Translations under genes and position numbers: made by a program
Notes under the pieces: generated by a model
Database searches by the model: none
What the model was told of the DNA's origin: nothing
The model's input: the letters and a program-made list of their open reading frames with translations, nothing else
Shown: positions 14,448 through 15,978 of the stretch, piece by piece
Position numbering within the stretch: the stretch's first letter is position 1
Layout of the letters: the number at the start of each line of letters is the position of its first letter
Assembly (NCBI GenBank): GCA_023256555.1
Contig: JALRFB010000004.1
Location: forward strand, 1 to 15,978
Source: Sediminibacterium sp.
GTDB lineage: Bacteria > Bacteroidota > Bacteroidia > Chitinophagales > Chitinophagaceae
Direction: 5' to 3'
Length of the DNA: 15,978 nucleotides

Positions 14448-15978
14448 AAGTTAACCTTACATGTTAAAATATAATTTCTACCAACGGCAGAAATACCGCT
14501 AGCGAAATATCTATAATTTAGATCCGTGATATTCTCTACTCCTAATCCAATAGTTAAGTCTTTTGTTGGAGTAAATTGTGACATAAAATTAAATGTCATC
14601 CAACTTGGCATGCCATCTTTTGTAGCATAAATCTCGTTGTCTTCTCCATTTAAATTATAATCCGCAATTCTTTTCCAGCTATTGAATACACTATATAATT
14701 CTGCATTCCACTTAATACTATTATGCTTAATACCAAATCTACCATATGCTGGTGGGATATGATCTAAAGGCATTTCCTTAGCACCATCATTATATGTTCC
14801 TTTTGTATAAGTATAGGTAGCGTTCAATTCTGTATTATTTAATACTCTTAGTCTACCATTTACATTGAATCCATACAAATTTGCTTTGGCTTTATTTTGA
14901 GTAGCATATACATCACTTAACACTCCTTGATACATAATGGTAGACTGACCATTCCACGTATATTTATCTGCAACAAGCGCATTTTTAAATAATGTATAAA
15001 ATAAAGAAGCTCCCCAAGAATAAATTGCACTATTTTTTGAAATAGTCCATTCTGCATTATAAGTATATTCTGGTTTTAAATCTTTATTAGGCACCACTAC
15101 ATAGCCAGTCTTAGTATCAAATACTTTTGTTAGGTCATCAATATTTGGCGCTCTAAAGCCACTGCTTAATCCAAAAGATGTTCTATAGCCATTGTCTGCA
15201 TTATAAGCAATTCCCCAATTAGCTGTCAGAGCTGCATTAGATTGTTTTGCTTGAGTAAATGGAAAATGCATCAAGGTTGTATCTTTAAACTGTGCATTCA
15301 ATTGCACAAAATTCAATCTAATACCATCATTGATTACCCAATGTTGATCCAATAACTTTGTATGTTGTAAATAGATAGCCTGATAAGCCATATTGGTTGG
15401 GCCATCACTGTATCTTGTAGTTATTGCACTATTGACTAATGTTGCAATATTTGTTCTGTGGGCTTTTGAATTAACTATATTATAATAAGCCTCTACACCC
15501 AAATGCACATCTCCATTTTTATCCTTATGCAATAAATCTGCTGTAGCACCCATTATATCAACATTTTCAATTCTATAATCCTTATTTTTAGAATTATATT
15601 TTCTGCTAATTCTACTCTCTTCCAAATGCTGATAATTGGCATTCACTGATAATTCTTGAAAATATCCTTTCAACGCAGTTTTGTTAAACTTATAGGAAAT
15701 CATATTTCTCACTTGTGGTCCATAATACCATTCAGCATAGACTGGCAAGCCTTTACTGGTCTCAGTTAAACGATCATATCTATTGATATTAGAAGAATTA
15801 GACAATTGTATATTTAATAGATGTTCAACATTAGCAGAAGGTTTAAATAATATTTTCTGCATAAAATCTTGTTGAGTATACTCTGTTATTTTTTGAACAT
15901 TGATATTGGCTCTATTATCATTAATAATATCTGTTCCATTTTCTGTTGTCACATAAAATAATCTTTTGCCAAAATCTG
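14444..15978 (-). CDS. TonB-dependent receptor, C-terminal barrel (partial, N-terminus beyond window)
   Basis: The reading frame is open to the right edge: in-frame sequence upstream of the GTG at 15952 continues as DFGKRLFYV, so the gene is cut, not short. About 510 residues of barrel are visible, with no signal peptide, TonB box or plug. Barrel features are alternating aromatic strands, GFRAPNIDDLTKVFD followed by VVVPNKDLKPEYTYNAEW, the late barrel MPLDHIPPAYGRFGIKHNS, LGVENITDLNYRYFASGISAVGRNY, and a C-terminal strand ending in F (TCKVNF). FRAP followed by a PN-DLKPE box resembles the FRAP/NPNL boxes of heme/hemoglobin receptors, so a heme- or iron-related ligand is possible but unproven. 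It converges on marC, with the two stop codons overlapping and no terminator between them. Confidence 0.9.
   Translation of the reverse strand, partial: DFGKRLFYVTTENGTDIINDNRANINVQKITEYTQQDFMQKILFKPSANVEHLLNIQLSNSSNINRYDRLTETSKGLPVYAEWYYGPQVRNMISYKFNKTALKGYFQELSVNANYQHLEESRISRKYNSKNKDYRIENVDIMGATADLLHKDKNGDVHLGVEAYYNIVNSKAHRTNIATLVNSAITTRYSDGPTNMAYQAIYLQHTKLLDQHWVINDGIRLNFVQLNAQFKDTTLMHFPFTQAKQSNAALTANWGIAYNADNGYRTSFGLSSGFRAPNIDDLTKVFDTKTGYVVVPNKDLKPEYTYNAEWTISKNSAIYSWGASLFYTLFKNALVADKYTWNGQSTIMYQGVLSDVYATQNKAKANLYGFNVNGRLRVLNNTELNATYTYTKGTYNDGAKEMPLDHIPPAYGRFGIKHNSIKWNAELYSVFNSWKRIADYNLNGEDNEIYATKDGMPSWMTFNFMSQFTPTKDLTIGLGVENITDLNYRYFASGISAVGRNYILTCKVNF

Noticed and set aside
15952-15978. 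GTG at 15952 as the true start of the right-hand TonB receptor
   Set aside because: The frame stays open to the window edge and the protein lacks signal peptide and plug, so the gene is truncated by the window.
1-15978. Mobile elements, CRISPR arrays, tRNA or rRNA genes, defence genes
   Set aside because: I saw no direct-repeat arrays, transposase or integrase motifs, cloverleaf-like sequences or defence domains; gene content and base use look uniform.

Overview
The window is chromosomal DNA from a member of the Bacteroidota, most likely the Chitinophagaceae or a close relative (family placement is inference). The evidence is a type IX secretion gene (gldK) next to a DUF4271 protein and a HemD-like protein, AT-rich sequence, A-rich start regions without clear Shine-Dalgarno sites, and repeated matches to the Bacteroidota -7 promoter box TAnnTTTG. 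There are thirteen protein genes, two of them cut by the window edges. No tRNA, rRNA, insertion sequence, prophage or CRISPR was seen.

Region 1 (1-4987, minus strand) is a compact probable operon read leftwards: a DUF4271 membrane protein, a HemD (uroporphyrinogen-III synthase) family protein, a YyaL/DUF255 thioredoxin-fold protein and the first 363 codons of gldK, which runs off the left edge. The gaps are 15, 10 and 62 nt. Region 2 (4988-7197) holds hemW on the plus strand, divergent from region 1, and gpsA on the minus strand. hemW and gpsA converge so tightly that their stop codons touch.

Region 3 (7211-10155, minus strand) is a two-gene tripartite-efflux operon, a TolC-type outer membrane protein followed by a periplasmic adaptor, closed by a strong hairpin terminator. 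No inner-membrane pump gene is present. Region 4 (10199-11536, minus strand) is a single APC-family amino acid permease. Region 5 (11627-13868, plus strand) is a cobalamin riboswitch followed by a btuB-type TonB-dependent receptor and a strong terminator. marC begins on the base after that terminator's T-tract. Region 6 (14444-15978, minus strand) is the C-terminal part of another TonB-dependent receptor; its FRAP and PNKDL boxes resemble those of heme/hemoglobin receptors. Its stop overlaps the marC stop.

In functional terms the window combines envelope and transport genes (type IX secretion, efflux, B12 uptake, a second TonB receptor, amino acid import) with a few housekeeping genes (gpsA, hemW). 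I found no clearly new multi-gene system. The observations most worth a second look are the GldK homologue without a lipobox cysteine, the marC start abutting a terminator, two apparently leaderless genes, the dyad between the hemW and DUF4271 promoters, and the efflux pair lacking its pump.
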